NCBI GenBank assembly: GCA_014381825.1
Contig: JACNKX010000237.1
Location: 17,109-81,108, forward strand
Length of the DNA: 64,000 nt
From: Planctomycetota bacterium
GTDB taxonomy: Bacteria > Planctomycetota > Planctomycetia > Pirellulales > Pirellulaceae
Direction of reading: 5' to 3'
Part shown: one piece after another, positions 62,799 to 64,000 of the stretch
How the letters are laid out: the number at the start of each line of letters is the position of its first letter
Position numbering within the stretch: the first letter of the stretch is position 1
Position numbers and translations under genes: made by a program
The notes under the pieces: model-generated
Database searches by the model: none
Seen by the model: the letters and a program-made list of their open reading frames with translations, nothing else
What the model was told of the DNA's origin: nothing

Positions 62799-64000
62799 TC
62801 ATGGCTTTGCTTTCTCCGGTAGAATCGGCGCGCCCGTTTGTGGGTCCAGCCGGTTGCGCAGATCGGAGTCGAAAGTAGCGTCTCGGATTGTGCTGTCGGC
62901 GTTGACCGGCTTTGTGTTAAGCCGCCACTCGATCAGTCCGACGTCACGCGGAGCCTGTGGACTGTCCTTGCCAGCCTTGATGCGGTATCCGGTTCCGAAA
63001 GCTGTCAGGATCGCGCCGTCGCGCATCAGCGTGGACGACGTGGCTTGGCTGCTGGGCCACCAGTAGGTCTCGCCCTTTCGTTTGCCGGACCAGACATGCA
63101 GCAAGTACCGGTGATCGAGATCCCATGTGGCGCCGTGATCGTGGCTGACCACCGCCTCGATGCCGAATTGCGGAAAGCCGTTTTGGTCGTCGACGTATCC
63201 GAGTCGCACGACGTAGGTCATCACGATGTCCTGGTTGGGCATCAAAACCAACGATGGGTGATGGCGACCGTAGTCGTAGAGTTTCTTGACGGCTGACCAC
63301 GTGCGGCCGTCATCCTTGGAGATCGAGATTCCCAGCCCTTCGTAATGGTCAAGCGTCTTGCCCTTCAGCCGTCGCGGAACGTCGGTCCGACAAGCCGCCA
63401 GCAAATCGCCGTTGCCGGCGCGAAACAAGTGCGCCTCATTAACGCCCTGCCACTGCGGGACCTTGATTGATCCGCTCCACGTTCGCCCTACGTCGGTACT
63501 GAAGCGGATATAGGCTTGAGAGCTGGTACCTGATTGCTTGTAGCCTGTCTCCGCGAGTTGGATGATCTTGCCAGTCTTGGGATGACGATCAACCAGTGGC
63601 GGATCCCAGATGTACCAGGGCTTCTTGTCTGACGTCGGTGCAATTGCCACGGGGTCGCCCCAGGTCTGGCCATAGTCTGAGCTGAACCACCGCGAGGGCG
63701 GACCGGCCGCCAAAATGCCATCTTCATAAAAGACCAACTTCCCTTTGCCGAGATAAGCCAGCCCCGTTCCCATCCCGATCGATGGTTTGCCATCGTCGCC
63801 CTCGCGCACGGGACGAGGATCCGTCCATGTCGCTCCGCCGTCGTCGCTGGTCAAAACGAAGGCGCGATGCGGATAGTCACAACCGACCAGCATCAGCAAC
63901 CGGCCCTTCTCCGGCATATTGACCATGTAGGGAACGGCGACCACTCGATTCCAACTCTCGGTGACGATCTGAAATCTCGCCGGAAGCCGGACGCTACCGG
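62799..64000 (-). CDS. Sialidase/BNR-repeat protein, 5' end cut by window
   Basis: C-terminal 400 residues or so of a six-bladed sialidase-like propeller. Five Asp-box repeats are visible (TSDDGGATWTD, SSDYGQTWGD, STDVGRTWSG, SKDDGRTWSA, SHDHGATWDL). The frame is open to base 64000 with no stop, so the leader and N-terminus lie beyond the right edge; an in-frame GTG at 63944 is not a start. Members are exo-sialidases or related glycan-binding or glycan-cleaving enzymes. It lies upstream of the toxin-antitoxin/AIPR/YhcG block on the same strand as the glycosidase operon. Confidence 0.9.
   Translation of the reverse strand, partial: GSVRLPARFQIVTESWNRVVAVPYMVNMPEKGRLLMLVGCDYPHRAFVLTSDDGGATWTDPRPVREGDDGKPSIGMGTGLAYLGKGKLVFYEDGILAAGPPSRWFSSDYGQTWGDPVAIAPTSDKKPWYIWDPPLVDRHPKTGKIIQLAETGYKQSGTSSQAYIRFSTDVGRTWSGSIKVPQWQGVNEAHLFRAGNGDLLAACRTDVPRRLKGKTLDHYEGLGISISKDDGRTWSAVKKLYDYGRHHPSLVLMPNQDIVMTYVVRLGYVDDQNGFPQFGIEAVVSHDHGATWDLDHRYLLHVWSGKRKGETYWWPSSQATSSTLMRDGAILTAFGTGYRIKAGKDSPQAPRDVGLIEWRLNTKPVNADSTIRDATFDSDLRNRLDPQTGAPILPEKAKP

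Overview
The window looks like a chromosomal segment of a planctomycete, most likely of the Pirellula/Rhodopirellula type. The evidence is a LEPR-XLL N-terminal motif and a dockerin-like C-terminus on a 1708-residue surface protein, a formylglycine sulfatase, DUF1080, ThuA and sialate-esterase proteins, a redoxin-cytochrome-monooxygenase fusion paired with an RND permease, DUF1844, a TIGR03032-type protein, and many small lineage-type proteins. I saw no rRNA, tRNA, CRISPR array, insertion sequence or phage genes. Family names come from recognising motifs by eye; no database search was run.

Layout. 1-11 kb: an M16 peptidase cut by the left edge, a GspF-like protein, a coupled toroid/DUF362 pair, BioF, a transglutaminase, a Cys-rich lipoprotein, an alpha/beta hydrolase, a class IV aminotransferase and an EVE protein. 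11-18 kb: a 44-residue membrane protein, a PQQ-type propeller, a leftward run KdsB-PyrG-DUF1844-outer-membrane protein (CTP supply next to CMP-KDO synthesis), and a TIGR03032 gene broken by one in-frame TAA. 18-28 kb: the giant repeat protein, then the redoxin/cytochrome fusion with its RND partner. 28-41 kb: small zinc-binding proteins, secreted esterases, DUF1080, a C45 acyltransferase, VOC and CoA-binding proteins, a HEAT-like gene broken by one in-frame TGA, a sulfatase and a PhoD-like phosphatase. 41-50 kb: a four-gene leftward exporter operon (TolC-like, HlyD-like, ATPase, MacB-like permease) facing a coiled-coil membrane protein, which has a near-consensus promoter. 50-55 kb: a Gfo/Idh/MocA protein, a PlsC-CdsA phospholipid pair and a diguanylate cyclase. 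55-64 kb: a continuous leftward run of sialidase, PIN toxin/antitoxin, AIPR nuclease, DUF1016/YhcG nuclease, GH51-like glycosidase, esterase and ThuA.

The points most worth checking are these. (i) The toxin-antitoxin/AIPR/YhcG block is a candidate defence cassette set inside a polysaccharide-degradation run, with only 3 bp between YhcG and the glycosidase. (ii) The yhcG-like gene carries two copies of a 25-bp palindrome, both read in frame. (iii) Two otherwise intact genes each carry a single in-frame stop, and KdsB has lost a signature proline; C-to-T changes would explain all three. (iv) The giant protein is an internal duplication built from 28-residue repeats. (v) Several intergenic palindromes resemble dispersed genomic repeats.
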